The position numbers and the translations under genes were made by a program. This document shows, piece by piece, positions 16,988 to 26,305 of a stretch of DNA of 64,000 nt. The notes under the pieces were generated by a model. The model had not been told where the DNA came from. It did not search any database and saw nothing but the letters and a program-made list of their open reading frames with translations. Positions within the stretch are counted from its first letter, which is position 1; every line of letters starts with the position of its first letter. This DNA comes from CBDCYS01 sp965224215 (GTDB lineage Bacteria > Acidobacteriota > Terriglobia > Bryobacterales > UBA6623): the NCBI GenBank assembly GCA_965224215.1, contig CBDCYS010000012.1, forward strand, positions 62,001-126,000, read 5' to 3'.

Positions 16988-18619
16988 CTAGCGTGAGCCG
17001 GTTTCTCCCACCAAGGGCACGGGTTTGGCCGGCTCGAACAGCCCGAACGTAAACACGTCCGTCTGGGCGACGATCGTCACGTATTGTTTACCGCTGACCG
17101 AGTAGGTGATCGGTGAGGAATAGAGCGGCTGCCCCAAGTTGAAATGCCACAGGTGCTTTCCTGATTTCGCGTCAAGCGCCACGAAATGATTGTCGTCGTC
17201 CGCGAAGAAGACCAGGCCGCCCGCGGTCGAGACAGTTCCCGCCCACATGGTCGTTGGGCCGGTCATGGGGTACTCCCAAACGCGTTCGCCGGTCGTGGGT
17301 TCCAGGGCTCGAATGAAGAACTGATTGTTGTTGTTCGGGGGCCGTTCCCCGCCCGTGCCGGCGAAATTGGTCTTGGGGATGGGCTCTTTCTCCGAGCTGG
17401 TATAGACGTCGCAACCCTCTAGCACGACCACGTAGAGCAGTCCTGTGTCGGGGTTGAAAGACGGGGCCATGAAGTTGGAAGCGCCGCGAACCGTGGGACA
17501 GACTTCCACCCCTTCGAGATTGGGCTCGGTGCCTTCGATCAGGATTGGACGCCCCTTCTTGTCGAGGCCGCTGGACCAAGTCAGCTTCTCGACAAACGGC
17601 GTGCCCAGCAGGAACTCGCCCGTGGTTCGATCCAGCACGTAGTAATAACCGTTGCGATTGGCCTGGACGACCAGCTTGCGCTGCTTGCCCTCGAACGGCA
17701 GATCAAGCAGAATTGGGAATTCTTGGGCATCCCAGTCCCACACGTCGTGCGGGGTGAACTGGAAGTACCATTTCATCTTGCCCGTGTCGGGATCAATCGC
17801 GAGCAGCGAGTCGGGATAGAGGTTGTCGCCCGGGCGGTCCCCTCCATAGAAGTCAGGCCAGGGGTTGCCGGTGCCCCAGTAGAGGACATCCAGCTCGGGG
17901 TCGTAGGTGCCCGACATCCAGGTGCCCGCCCCTCCCCAAGGGAGGGTCTTCGGGCCCCAGGTTTCAGAACCCGGCTCACCCTCGCCCGGAATTGTCCACA
18001 ACCGCCAAAGCTCTTCGCCGGTCGATGGCGAGTGAGCCGTCATATAGCCGCGGATCCCGGAGTCCCCGCCGCTGACGCCCACGATGATGCTGTCCTTGAC
18101 TGGAACGGGGGAAACGGTACAGTGGTAGCCGTCTTTGGGGTCGGCATACTGGTGATCCCACAGGACTCCGCCCGTTAAGCGATGCAGCGCCACAAGGTGG
18201 CAATCACTGGTGACGAAGAAAACGCGGTCGCCCAGGATTCCGACGCCGCGGTTGACACGGTCCATCTCAACGCCTAGCTGGCGGTAGTGCCAGACCGTTC
18301 GGCCGCTGACCGCATCCAACGCATAGACCTCGTTGTTATTCGAGACGTACATGATGCCTTCAAAAACCAGCGGTATCGATGTGAGCTTATTCGAGTCCTT
18401 GACGTGGTGAACCCACTTCGCGACGAGAGAATCGATGTTGCCTCGGTTGATCTGCTCCAGCGGGCTGTGGCGTTGCGCGGCATAGTCGCCGGCGTAAAGA
18501 AGCCAGTCTTCGCTGGGGCTGTTCTTGATGTCTTCGAAGGTAACCTGGGCGCAGAGGGAGCCCGAGCCCAGTATCCCCGCGCGTATGATCAATGACAGAA
18601 AAACTTTTGGAGCCGTCAC
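16988..18619 (-). CDS. Secreted PQQ-type quinoprotein dehydrogenase, cytochrome-coupled
   Basis: A 543-residue beta-propeller dehydrogenase with an N-terminal Sec-like signal (about residues 1-24). Propeller blades are recognisable by ALDAVSGRTVW, AHSPSTGEELW, AIDPDTGKMKW, VLDRTTGEFLL, ALEPTTGERVW and ALDAKSGKHLW. It is shorter than methanol dehydrogenase subunits and fits the broad PQQ-binding propeller family, with unknown substrate. The GTG start overlaps the TGA stop of the upstream cytochrome c gene by four bases (GTGA). This implies translational coupling and suggests that electrons pass to that cytochrome. Confidence 0.85.
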   Translation of the reverse strand: MTAPKVFLSLIIRAGILGSGSLCAQVTFEDIKNSPSEDWLLYAGDYAAQRHSPLEQINRGNIDSLVAKWVHHVKDSNKLTSIPLVFEGIMYVSNNNEVYALDAVSGRTVWHYRQLGVEMDRVNRGVGILGDRVFFVTSDCHLVALHRLTGGVLWDHQYADPKDGYHCTVSPVPVKDSIIVGVSGGDSGIRGYMTAHSPSTGEELWRLWTIPGEGEPGSETWGPKTLPWGGAGTWMSGTYDPELDVLYWGTGNPWPDFYGGDRPGDNLYPDSLLAIDPDTGKMKWYFQFTPHDVWDWDAQEFPILLDLPFEGKQRKLVVQANRNGYYYVLDRTTGEFLLGTPFVEKLTWSSGLDKKGRPILIEGTEPNLEGVEVCPTVRGASNFMAPSFNPDTGLLYVVVLEGCDVYTSSEKEPIPKTNFAGTGGERPPNNNNQFFIRALEPTTGERVWEYPMTGPTTMWAGTVSTAGGLVFFADDDNHFVALDAKSGKHLWHFNLGQPLYSSPITYSVSGKQYVTIVAQTDVFTFGLFEPAKPVPLVGETGSR

Positions 18620-19470
18620 CTATTCACCACCCCGGTCTGCTTGGGAGCTGCCGGCAGGTGATGCGCGGCCTGGCGGCTCAAGAACGCAAGCACGTTCTGA
18701 ACTTCTTCTTCACTGAGCCGGTCAGCGTAGTCATCGGGCATCCACGACTTTTGCGGAAACTCGATCGAGCGAAGGTCTTGCTTCGCCAACAAGTGAAGTT
18801 TGCCTTCCTTGTCAATCATCTGGATCGAGTAGTTGGAATTGTTGCGGGCGATCCCGCTGATCTTTTTCCCCTCGGCCGTCTCCACGGTAACGGCCCGGTA
18901 GCCGTCGCTGGTGCGGCGATTTGGATCGACGAAAGCCTCTCGAAGCTGAGCTATTGTATTCGTGACTCCGGCAACTGTCAGGTCAGGACCGAGAAAGCCG
19001 CCCTTTCCGCAAATCATGTGGTAGTTTGTGCACCCGCCTTTCCCGAAAAAAACGGTCTCGCCCGCCCCAGCATCGCCTGGAACGTCGGATTCATACGCCG
19101 ACGCCACCAAGCTGCGTGTAAAGGCGACCAGTTGCCAGATCTGCTCGTCGGGGAACGGAAAGGGTGGCATGTCAGTGCCCGGCACGCCCGCCTGAATGGA
19201 AGCGAACAATTTAACATCGCTGACCTGGCGGACACGATTGCCCCTGACCAAGCTGGGCCCGCGTCCGCCCTCGCCTGAAGGGCCGTGACAGCCGCTACAG
19301 ACGGTGGCGTACAACTCGGCGCCCGCCTTGATGGCCACCGGATTTCCAACGTAGGTTGCTTCGACGGCTGCTTCGTTTTTTTGCAGCGCGGGCATGACGT
19401 CTTCGTCCTGGGCACGGACGACGATGAGGAACTGAAACGAGAAGATAAGAAGTAGAATGACAGGCTTCAT
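18616..19470 (-). CDS. Secreted c-type cytochrome with one canonical and one altered heme motif
   Basis: This periplasmic electron carrier of about 284 residues is encoded directly upstream of the quinoprotein. The start near 19470 gives a signal peptide (MKPVILLLIFSFQFLIVVRA). The first cytochrome domain has CSGCHGPSGEGG and a later Met-containing MPPFPFPDEQ. The second domain reads GGCTNYHMICGKGG, where related proteins have Cys-x-x-Cys-His. The second Cys is replaced by Tyr (codon TAC), so covalent attachment of a second heme would be abnormal. The C-terminal GFLGPDL ... SGIARNNSNYSIQMID region is typical of cytochromes paired with propeller dehydrogenases. Confidence 0.82.
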   Translation of the reverse strand: MKPVILLLIFSFQFLIVVRAQDEDVMPALQKNEAAVEATYVGNPVAIKAGAELYATVCSGCHGPSGEGGRGPSLVRGNRVRQVSDVKLFASIQAGVPGTDMPPFPFPDEQIWQLVAFTRSLVASAYESDVPGDAGAGETVFFGKGGCTNYHMICGKGGFLGPDLTVAGVTNTIAQLREAFVDPNRRTSDGYRAVTVETAEGKKISGIARNNSNYSIQMIDKEGKLHLLAKQDLRSIEFPQKSWMPDDYADRLSEEEVQNVLAFLSRQAAHHLPAAPKQTGVVNR

Positions 19471-19563
19471 GGTGTTGCGAGGGAGTGACAAACCACTGTA
19501 CAGGTTAGCAGACCACATCCGTCCGTAAGGCGACCTTTGCATGGTCACGGTTGTTACCAAACT

Positions 19564-19664
19564 CCGTAGCGCAGGGCTCGTCAGAGACCTGCGGCCTTTC
19601 GTCGGGCCTACATCCGGCGGGTGAACGCGGCGAGAAGCCGCAGCTCTCTGACGAGCCCTGCGCT
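19564..19664. repeat. Long palindrome, dispersed repeat copy 2
   Basis: The left arm starts ccgtagcgcagggctcgtca, and the right arm (19637-19664) is its inverse complement. It is the sister of the palindrome at 3150-3247. It ends about nine bases before the outer end of a decayed IS1111-type element. Confidence 0.75.
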
Positions 19665-19998
19665 GATATGGTGTGACCTGTCAAGTTTGCGCGCACGACT
19701 GCTGTCGCGCGGAGCCTCAACTCCGCGTTGGCCAACGAACGAGGACAAGAAGAACAGCCTGTGGAAGAGAGCGTTTACGACGGTGTGTCCATCTGATATT
19801 CGCGGGTTCTCGCCAGAGTAGTCTGCGTCGTGGAGCTGCCTCACTCTACGGACGAAGGTCGCTCAACCGAGCGCTTCTTAGCGCAGTCGAGGGTTCTCCT
19901 GGCAGGCTCAGTTTCCAGTCAGCCGTCCTCCTTGTCCTACCTTGTGAGGTTGCCGCCCGAAGCCGGCAACCAAAATCGTTTTCGCTACCGCTTGCTGG

Positions 19999-20072
19999 CA
20001 GCTAGCGATCGCCCTCAGCAGCCATCGTCCTCGGCAGCAGCCATCGTCCTCGGCAGCTAGCCATCGCCCTCG
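19999..20072 (-). repeat. Four 17-19-bp tandem repeats in the decayed IS1111-type right end
   Basis: Consecutive units with core cagcagccatcgtcctcgg: two identical units at 20016-20034 and 20035-20053 are flanked by two variants beginning cagctag. They are located 3' of the transposase remnant, matching the repeat-rich 3' region of the intact element at 16467-16904. Confidence 0.7.
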
Positions 20073-20103
20073 TATAAGGTGCCTCTTGGCGGCCGGACGG
20101 GTT

Positions 20104-20147
20104 CTGTCAAGGGCGCGGGTTACCGCGGCGAAGCGTACCCTTGACAG
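20104..20147. repeat. 10-bp inverted repeat
   Basis: ctgtcaaggg and cccttgacag pair across a 24-base spacer rich in GC. It lies between the tandem repeats and the transposase remnant, within the putative non-coding RNA region of the element. Confidence 0.5.
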
Positions 20148-20215
20148 GTTTCGGCCGGTCGCCTACGACGTCAATCGATCTCCCTGTCGATCTCCCTGTC
20201 GGCCGTCTCGAGCGT

Positions 20216-21359
20216 TCAGCAAGCATTCAATCCCTGTTTCTCTTGTTGTGTTCGGGTCTGTTCGATCACGATTGCCCAGATGAATCCCAGCAGTTCCCGC
20301 GCGATCGCGGTCACGACGACATTCGCGTGTTTGCCGTTGTTGCGCAGCTTGCGAAGGCGATCGCTTGGACTGGGGGCGACGCCTTCTCGGCACGGCGTTG
20401 AATCAGCCGCGAGCGGCGTGCCGGGAAGCGATACGCCCAGGAGCATTCGACCAGCAGACGGCGAGCTTCCTCGTTGCCTGCTTTGGTGATCGCGCCTTGA
20501 CGGCGTCGCGCTCCGCTCGTGTTCTCCGACGAAGTCACACACCGACGAAACCCATCAGCTCGCGCGGGGAGTCGAAGCGTGTGAGATCGCCCAGCTCGGC
20601 CAGCAACGTCATCCCCGCCAGCCAGTCCACGCCCCGCAGCGCCGTCAACGCCTGCGCTGGCCCTCCCAGGCTCCAGCCTTCCAGCTAATCATGCAACTGC
20701 TGCTCGAGGCGAGCCGTTCGGCTTTGCGCCTGGCGTATCGCCTCGGCGTATTCTTCGTAGGCGATCTGCGAGGCCGGCTGCTCAAAGCGTTGCGTCTCGA
20801 GCCAGCGAAAGTGCGCTTGCGTCCAATTCTTGCGCCCGGGGAAACGCTTGTCGTGGCGCAGCAGCATAGCTCCGAGGCGTTGACGAAGTTGTTTGTCGAT
20901 GAGTTTGCAGTCGCCGCGCGCGCGGCTCAGATCGCGGATCGCTTCGTGTTCCGGAGAGGGCGTCCAGACCGTGTTGAGCTCGCCGGCGCGATCGAGCCGA
21001 GCCAGGGTCAGCGCGTCGCGCCGATCGGTCTTGACGCGATCGCCGGATTTGCGCGGGGTCAGCGACGGCGCGACCAGGTCGCCATCGTGTTCGGTGTCAC
21101 GAATCTGCCGGCAAATGCCGTAGCCACAGGGGCCGGCTTCGTAGCAGTAGTGCAGCCTCTGACCAGACGGGGCGAGTGCGGAAATCAAGCGACGAATGGC
21201 TTCAGGCCGGTTGTCGATCTTGCCGTAGAAATGCGCCTCGCCCCGCCGCGCCGCGGCGACAGCGACCGAGATACTGTTTTTGTGAACGTCCATCCCGACG
21301 TATTTGTCGTAACTGTTGCACTTGTTCATCTCTTTGTTGAACTCGCTAGACTCTTTCAT
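20216..21359 (-). pseudogene. IS110-family transposase remnant
   Basis: The N-terminal RuvC-like domain is intact from the ATG at 21359 (VGMDVHKNSISVAVA, CYEAGPCGYG, VKTDRRDALTLARL), preceded by a strong gaggagg ribosome-binding site. A TAG stop at about 20685 interrupts the frame. Homology continues in frame (LTALRGVDWLAGMTLLAEL) to a second stop near 20540. It then shifts frame twice (AGNEEARRLLVECSWAYR, then VVVTAIARELLGFIWAI). At least one nonsense change and two frameshifts mean that no functional recombinase is made. Confidence 0.82.
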
Positions 21360-21678
21360 GACCTGTCCTCCTCGATGCGGCTCTGCGCATCTGTTTGAAG
21401 CGTAACCCGCGACTCTCGCGGTTGGACAGGTCACTCCATCTTCTCTACGGGTATTCAAAACGTTTTCGCAGGCAACCAGAGTCCTTAGAGACGGATTTGG
21501 GTTAGCAGAAGATCCTCCCGTCTTCAGGCTCGTCCTTAGATAGGAAAATGCTTTCTGAAGAAGGACTACTACCTATCCCGCAAACGCTGCCGCCGAAAAT
21601 GGCTTCAACCGGACGGCTCGGACTGAAGTGGAATAGCCCGGCACAGGACGCCAGGGCTGCTAGCTGCTCGCACTCCAC

Positions 21679-22971
21679 TCACTCAACGGCAAGGGTCACC
21701 ACGGGACTGGCTTGTCCAGCAATGGAAACGACCACGTCGGCAACCCCGGGTGGAACGCCTGCCGGCACCACGGCATTGACCTGATACAGACTCGTGAAAC
21801 CCGGGGTCAGGCCCGCGAACAGTACCCTCGACGAGCGGGCGCCAATCGTCACCGTCACATCCTCCGCTGTCCGCGCCAATGGCGAGCTGGGAGCCGGGTC
21901 CCCGCTGGCCACTTCGGGAGCGACGGAGCCCAATCCCGCACCGTAGATGATAATCGCATCACCGGCCTTGACCGGCCGCGCCGGACTTACAATCTGGAAA
22001 CTCGCATTCTGGATGGAACCGGGTCCGCTGCCCGAAGCGTTTTGCGAAAACACTCCCGGTCTCGCCGCGGTGACCAATACGGGTTCCGGCATTGCCAGAC
22101 TGGCGGTGTCCGTGCGGCGAGCAAGCAGTAGCAGGCTCTCGTTCAGGCGGTCCGCAACCTCGAACGGAAGAACGGTGTTGACTTGGTCTTCCCGGGAGAA
22201 CAGCATCGGCAGAGGGCGGCCGCCCAAAATGATTTGCGTCCCCGCCAGCTCGGTTGACAGCGGGACGCTGCTTGCTGAGAGGCCCCCACCATTGACGGGC
22301 TGGCTTGACAGGTTGCTGCCGAAGATGGAAACGATCGTACCGGGTGCAAGCGGGTCCGCAACGAAGCTCGCACTATGGACCACCCCTCCCTGCGACACCC
22401 GCGGCGCCGCCGAGGGATTCGGACTCACGGACAGCGCTTGGGTGAGCGCCGCGCTGATGCCTGCGGGATCGGTGGCGGTTACCGTGACAACGGCCTGTGA
22501 ATCGGCGCCAACCGCCGAGGGGACGTTCCAAGTCGCCGCCCACAGGCCCGAGCCCAAATGGGCTAGTGCCAGACTCGAGGAAGAGATATTCGTGAAGTCC
22601 ACGACGACGGAGCCATCGGCCATCTTGTCGGCACAGTTGTCTACGACCTCCACCTCGATGTTGGCCGGCCAGCCGGCGGGAATCGGAGACGTGCTTCCCA
22701 GAACCTTGAACACCGGAGCAATCTCCGCGCGCGAGCAAGCACCCTGAGATACACGGGCGGATGGTTTGAGACTTGCCTGAACTTCTTGAGAAACTACGAG
22801 CACCACTTGCACCGTGCGGGTCAGCTCGCCACCGAACTGCAGGCTCAAGAGGCCCCGATAGATACCAGCGGCGAGCCCTTCGGGGGAAACCTCGACACCA
22901 ATGTTTGTGGGCTCGCCGGGGCTGACAGTTCCTTCGGCGGTTGCGGGCGAGAGCCAGCCAGCTCCATTCAA
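21679..22971 (-). CDS. TIGR03437-type secreted protein, C-terminal part (frameshifted from 22974-24713)
   Basis: These 430 codons hold the C-terminal half of one long exported protein. It contains Ig-like and BACON-like segments, then the Solibacter-type TIGR03437 domain (VVHSASFVADPLAPGTIVSIFGSNLS ... INAVVPAGVPPGVADVVVSI), which is common in large secreted proteins of Acidobacteriota and of unknown role. The apparent first residues (NGAGWLSPATAEG) belong mid-domain. Reading CTC CCC TTC ACC CTT CGG before them joins the two halves, so one base is missing near 22975-22990. Independent translation is unlikely. Confidence 0.7.
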   Translation of the reverse strand: MNGAGWLSPATAEGTVSPGEPTNIGVEVSPEGLAAGIYRGLLSLQFGGELTRTVQVVLVVSQEVQASLKPSARVSQGACSRAEIAPVFKVLGSTSPIPAGWPANIEVEVVDNCADKMADGSVVVDFTNISSSSLALAHLGSGLWAATWNVPSAVGADSQAVVTVTATDPAGISAALTQALSVSPNPSAAPRVSQGGVVHSASFVADPLAPGTIVSIFGSNLSSQPVNGGGLSASSVPLSTELAGTQIILGGRPLPMLFSREDQVNTVLPFEVADRLNESLLLLARRTDTASLAMPEPVLVTAARPGVFSQNASGSGPGSIQNASFQIVSPARPVKAGDAIIIYGAGLGSVAPEVASGDPAPSSPLARTAEDVTVTIGARSSRVLFAGLTPGFTSLYQVNAVVPAGVPPGVADVVVSIAGQASPVVTLAVE

Positions 22972-22973
22972 CG

Positions 22974-24713
22974 TCAGGTCCCGAAGGGTGAAGGGGAGCG
23001 ACCGTTGGTCAGATTCAGAATCCGAAAACTCTGCGCGGAGGGCGTAGGGGCCTCGGGTACTGAAGCGAAAATCAAACCCGCGGGATCGACGATAGGCCCC
23101 GGGTCCTGGTCCCCCGCCAGAAGATTCAGCACGACCGAAGTGAACCGCGGAGAGTTAGCTGCATTGGGAGCCGCCACTTCCAGCAGACCGTAGTAGGCGC
23201 CCGGGGACAGTCCTTGCGAATTGATAGCGACATCAAGTGTGGCGGGAGATGAAGGTTCGCTGGCGCCCGTCGGAGGCGTCACGGTTGACCAATTTCCCCC
23301 AGACAGGGTCTCCACTCGAGAAGCCCATGGCATCATCCCTATGCCGTCGTTGAATACGCGAAGAGGCTGAACAGGCGCAGCAGGGCCTCCCACGACGGCA
23401 GTGAACGTGAGTCCTCTCCGCGAGACGCGAATTGACTGTGAACGGCCGCTGATCGCCATCGCCACGGGAACCGTCAGGGACTGTTGCGCAGCCGGACTGG
23501 CAATCTGAATTTCGCCGAAATAGGTCCCGGGAGACAATGCAGCCGGATCCACTGTGACGTTAAGCATCCCCGGCTGTGCCGCGGTTGCCTGTCCCGCCGT
23601 TGGCGAAACCATCAGCCAGGGTCCGCCCGACTGGGTCGCGGTTTCGACCTGAAACCCCAGCGAACCGCCGCCGCCGTTGAGCACGGACAGATTCTCCGTT
23701 GCAGCCGGCGACACCTGGACGAACGTAGACGTTAGGCGGTTCGGTTGCGCTCCAAGCGTTGGTTCCAAACCAGGATCCAGCTCAATCAGTGTCAAGAACT
23801 CCTTCGCTGCCGCGCCATCGCTCGTATCCGTCACGAGTCCCACGAATTGGAAAGTGCCCGGCACTGTGGGGTTGCCTTCGAGCGACCCAGTCGCCGGATC
23901 GAGTATCAACCCGGGCGGCAGCACCCCGAACACCGCCGACCAGCTATAGGGAGGAACTCCTCCCATTGCGGATAATGTCTCCGCATAGGGCTGGCCAACG
24001 ATCCCAGCTGGGAGGGGCGAGTCGGAGGTGACCGTAAGTTCCACTGGCGGCACCGCGGAAATGACAAGGGACCAGTTGTCGACGCCGCTGTTGCGACTGT
24101 CTTCAGTAATTCGGACGTCCTCGTTCGGCCCGCTTTGGACCGGAAACTCACTGACGGAAGCAAAGCCGAATTGGAGAGGTGGCGCGTTCGCGGAGAAGTT
24201 CACCCGTCTCGGTCCATCGCCTACTCGTCGAATGAAGTCCCTCGGTGCGAGGCCGCTTCGGCCGAACGACCTCCATTCCAGTCGCGATACGCGATCCTGC
24301 GCGGAACGGTAGTACGTGTCGTTTTGAAAGATCAAGAGGTGGTATGTGGAAGCCCAGACCGTCCGGGACTCCAGGTTCTTGAGATCGTAGCTGTAGCTAA
24401 TGCTGGAAATAGGCCCTTGTGTTTGTGGGTCGTAGATTGCGCCCGCTTGCAAATGAGCCACGTAGATCTCACGAGCTTTCGATCCCGTCTCGCCCACGTG
24501 AATGACCCGGCGGAAGGCCCCGGGGTTGCCGTCGATCAAGGCCTGTCGGGCGGTGATCTTGGCGGAGTCGGTCTCGTCTATGATGACGGTCGCCGTCCAA
24601 TCCGAGTTCGTGAAGTCGTCATCAGAGAAGGTAACGGTTTGTGCTGGGGAGTTGAGACCGGCAAACGCGAGCATCGCGACGAATCCCAAGACCGGTCGTT
24701 TGTGCGTCAACAT
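22974..24713 (-). CDS. TIGR03437-type secreted protein, N-terminal part
   Basis: The protein starts at the ATG at 24713, preceded by the excellent ribosome-binding site gggaggtgatc. It has a signal peptide (to about residue 25), a roughly 200-residue beta-rich module (NSDWTATVIID ... DNWSLVISAVPP), a putative-Ig (He_PIG) module around GVPPYSWSAVFGVLPPGLIL, and two BACON-like repeats ending VDPAALSPGTYFGEIQIA and INSQGLSPGAYYGLLEVA. The frame ends in RSPSPFGT just where the C-terminal half begins in another frame. Joined, the protein would be about 1010 residues, extracellular or surface-attached. Its ligand is unknown. Confidence 0.7.
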   Translation of the reverse strand: MLTHKRPVLGFVAMLAFAGLNSPAQTVTFSDDDFTNSDWTATVIIDETDSAKITARQALIDGNPGAFRRVIHVGETGSKAREIYVAHLQAGAIYDPQTQGPISSISYSYDLKNLESRTVWASTYHLLIFQNDTYYRSAQDRVSRLEWRSFGRSGLAPRDFIRRVGDGPRRVNFSANAPPLQFGFASVSEFPVQSGPNEDVRITEDSRNSGVDNWSLVISAVPPVELTVTSDSPLPAGIVGQPYAETLSAMGGVPPYSWSAVFGVLPPGLILDPATGSLEGNPTVPGTFQFVGLVTDTSDGAAAKEFLTLIELDPGLEPTLGAQPNRLTSTFVQVSPAATENLSVLNGGGGSLGFQVETATQSGGPWLMVSPTAGQATAAQPGMLNVTVDPAALSPGTYFGEIQIASPAAQQSLTVPVAMAISGRSQSIRVSRRGLTFTAVVGGPAAPVQPLRVFNDGIGMMPWASRVETLSGGNWSTVTPPTGASEPSSPATLDVAINSQGLSPGAYYGLLEVAAPNAANSPRFTSVVLNLLAGDQDPGPIVDPAGLIFASVPEAPTPSAQSFRILNLTNGRSPSPFGT

Positions 24714-25020
24714 GATCACCTCCCTGATCGATCCGCGGCCGGCCAACCATACTGACCTTCAGTTGGAGGGTTCGGGCCCAGCCCGGACTAGAACCGTTTG
24801 CGGTCGAACGGGGTGATTATAGCTCGGCAGCGCGAAGGGAAGCATTCACGAGGAAAATCAGGCTGACTCCACCTGCTGCACGACTCATTCTCCGGCCAAT
24901 CGTACGGCCAAGCCCTTCGGTCCGGCATCGTTCGGCGTATCGCTCATCCCGAGAGACGGGTCACTGAGGGCGCCGGCGGGTCAACCGAGGTCGCAAGCCG
25001 CAGCTACTGGGAAGGACCCC

Positions 25021-25898
25021 TTAGTCGTCGCTGCCGAACATATTGGTGAGAGCGCCCAGGCCGTGCGCTTCACCGCCGCCAGTTTTGCCTCCCACGCCTC
25101 CGCCGAGTTCGCGGCGCAGTTTCGACAGGGTCATGGTTTGGATGAGGGCTTTCCCGGGGCCGGTCAGCGTCGCCAGGAATAAACCTTCGCCGCCGAAGAT
25201 TCCGGTCTTGATGCCTCCGGCGAACTGCACGTCGTACTGAACCGACTCGTCGAAGGCTACCACGCAACCCGTATCCACCTGAAGGATTTCACCCGGTCCC
25301 AGATCGAACTCGAGGAAGTCGCCGCCACCATGAATAAACGCAGTGCCCGGCCCCGTTAGCTTTTCGAGAATGAAGCCCTCGCCTCCGAACAGTCCGGCCC
25401 CGATTTTCTTGGTAAAGCAATGTCGAGGTTTACGCTGCTTTCCGCGGCGATGAAACCGTCCCTTTGCACCAGGATTGACTTTCCCGCGTCAAGATCGAAG
25501 GCCTGAATTCGCCCTGGAAAATCTCCGGCGAGACCGACCTCACCCTCGGCGCCCAAGGTGCGGAAGTGGGTCATGAAAAGGGATTCCCCGGCGAGCTTTC
25601 GTTTCAGCGCACCAAAGAGCTTTGCGCCAAGTCCTTCACCGGTCATTTGAGTTTTCCATTCGACAGACGCCGTCTTGTAGACCATCTTGCCGGCTTCGGC
25701 ATAGACGTCTTGACCGGGCTTGAGCTTGATGCGGACAACCTGAAGATTGTCGCCCTCGATCCTGTACTCAAGAGGGGGCGCCGCCACCGCCGAGGGCGGG
25801 GGAGCTGCCGGGTTCCCGCCGCTCATTCTCGTACCACAACTAGGGCAAAAAGCCGCGCCCTCGGAAAGTTGATTACCGCAGCTTGTGCAAAAGGCCAT
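25021..25898 (-). pseudogene. AIM24/TIGR00266-family protein with zinc ribbon, frameshifted
   Basis: The N-terminus is a double zinc ribbon (CTSCGNQL ... CPSCGTRM) followed by a proline-rich linker and an AIM24-type beta domain (VVRIKLKPGQDVYAEAGKMVYK). Near 25425 the frame breaks: GACATTGC-TTTACC lacks one base needed for DIAFTKKIGAGLFGGEG. The downstream frame then continues perfectly (GGEGFILEKLTGPGTAFIHG, CVVAFDESVQYDVQFAGGIKTG) to the stop at 25021. AIM24-like proteins are widespread and poorly understood. One deleted base is the only lesion, so this may be a sequencing error in a working gene. Confidence 0.75.
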
Positions 25899-25951
25899 AG
25901 CAAGGCTAGGATATCACGAGAAAAGATCCCGGTCACACGGAAGATGCTGGC

Positions 25952-26305
25952 TTAGCTCACTACTGTTGAATGAGGGCGGTTGGACCGAGGAAGGGTCGCC
26001 GTTTGCAGCTTGCGCTTTCGCTCCTTGCTCGGCGCGATGAAGCGAACTTCTAGCCGTTGATCGAGAACTTGAGCGAGTCGTTGTAACATGCTCAGCGAAT
26101 GGCCCTCGTAGTCGGCGTCTTCCAGGCGGGCGATGACCGGTTGTTTCGTTTGAACTAGATCAGCCAACGCTTTCTGGGAGAGCCCAGCGGCTGTGCGCGC
26201 GTCGCGGATCATCCGCGCGATCTGAAGGTTGATCGTCTCCTTCTCGATGAGGGCTCGCAGTTCGGGGTCATCCCCAATGACTTTGGTCGAGGATTTTGAA
26301 AGCAT
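25952..26305 (-). CDS. XRE-family helix-turn-helix regulator (HigA-like)
   Basis: A 117-residue DNA-binding protein with a Cro/C1-type HTH: IARMIRDARTAAGLSQKALADLVQTKQPVIARLED, then HSLSMLQRLAQVLDQRLEVRFIAP, as in HigA antitoxins. The start at 26305 (MLSKSSTKV) was chosen because the residues before it in the same frame lack family character. Upstream, a different frame holds a short remnant ending AIRRMTAY that could be a degraded partner gene, but no complete toxin is present. Without a toxin it may act as a solitary regulator. Confidence 0.65.
   Translation of the reverse strand: MLSKSSTKVIGDDPELRALIEKETINLQIARMIRDARTAAGLSQKALADLVQTKQPVIARLEDADYEGHSLSMLQRLAQVLDQRLEVRFIAPSKERKRKLQTATLPRSNRPHSTVVS

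Larger units (their letters stand above)
19673..21434 (-). mobile_element. Decayed IS110-family element, IS1111 type
   Basis: The outer ends carry a perfect 10-bp inverted repeat, gtgacctgtc at 19673-19682 and gacaggtcac at 21425-21434. As in the intact element, an inverted copy of the end (ggacaggtca) sits directly before the transposase start codon. About 540 bases downstream of the transposase contain 19-bp tandem repeats and no gene, the position expected for a bridge RNA in IS1111-type elements. The transposase frame is broken, so the element is immobile on its own. Confidence 0.65.

Noticed and set aside
19999..20072. CRISPR-like tandem repeats
   Set aside because: The units are directly adjacent with no spacers and lie inside a decayed IS1111-type element.
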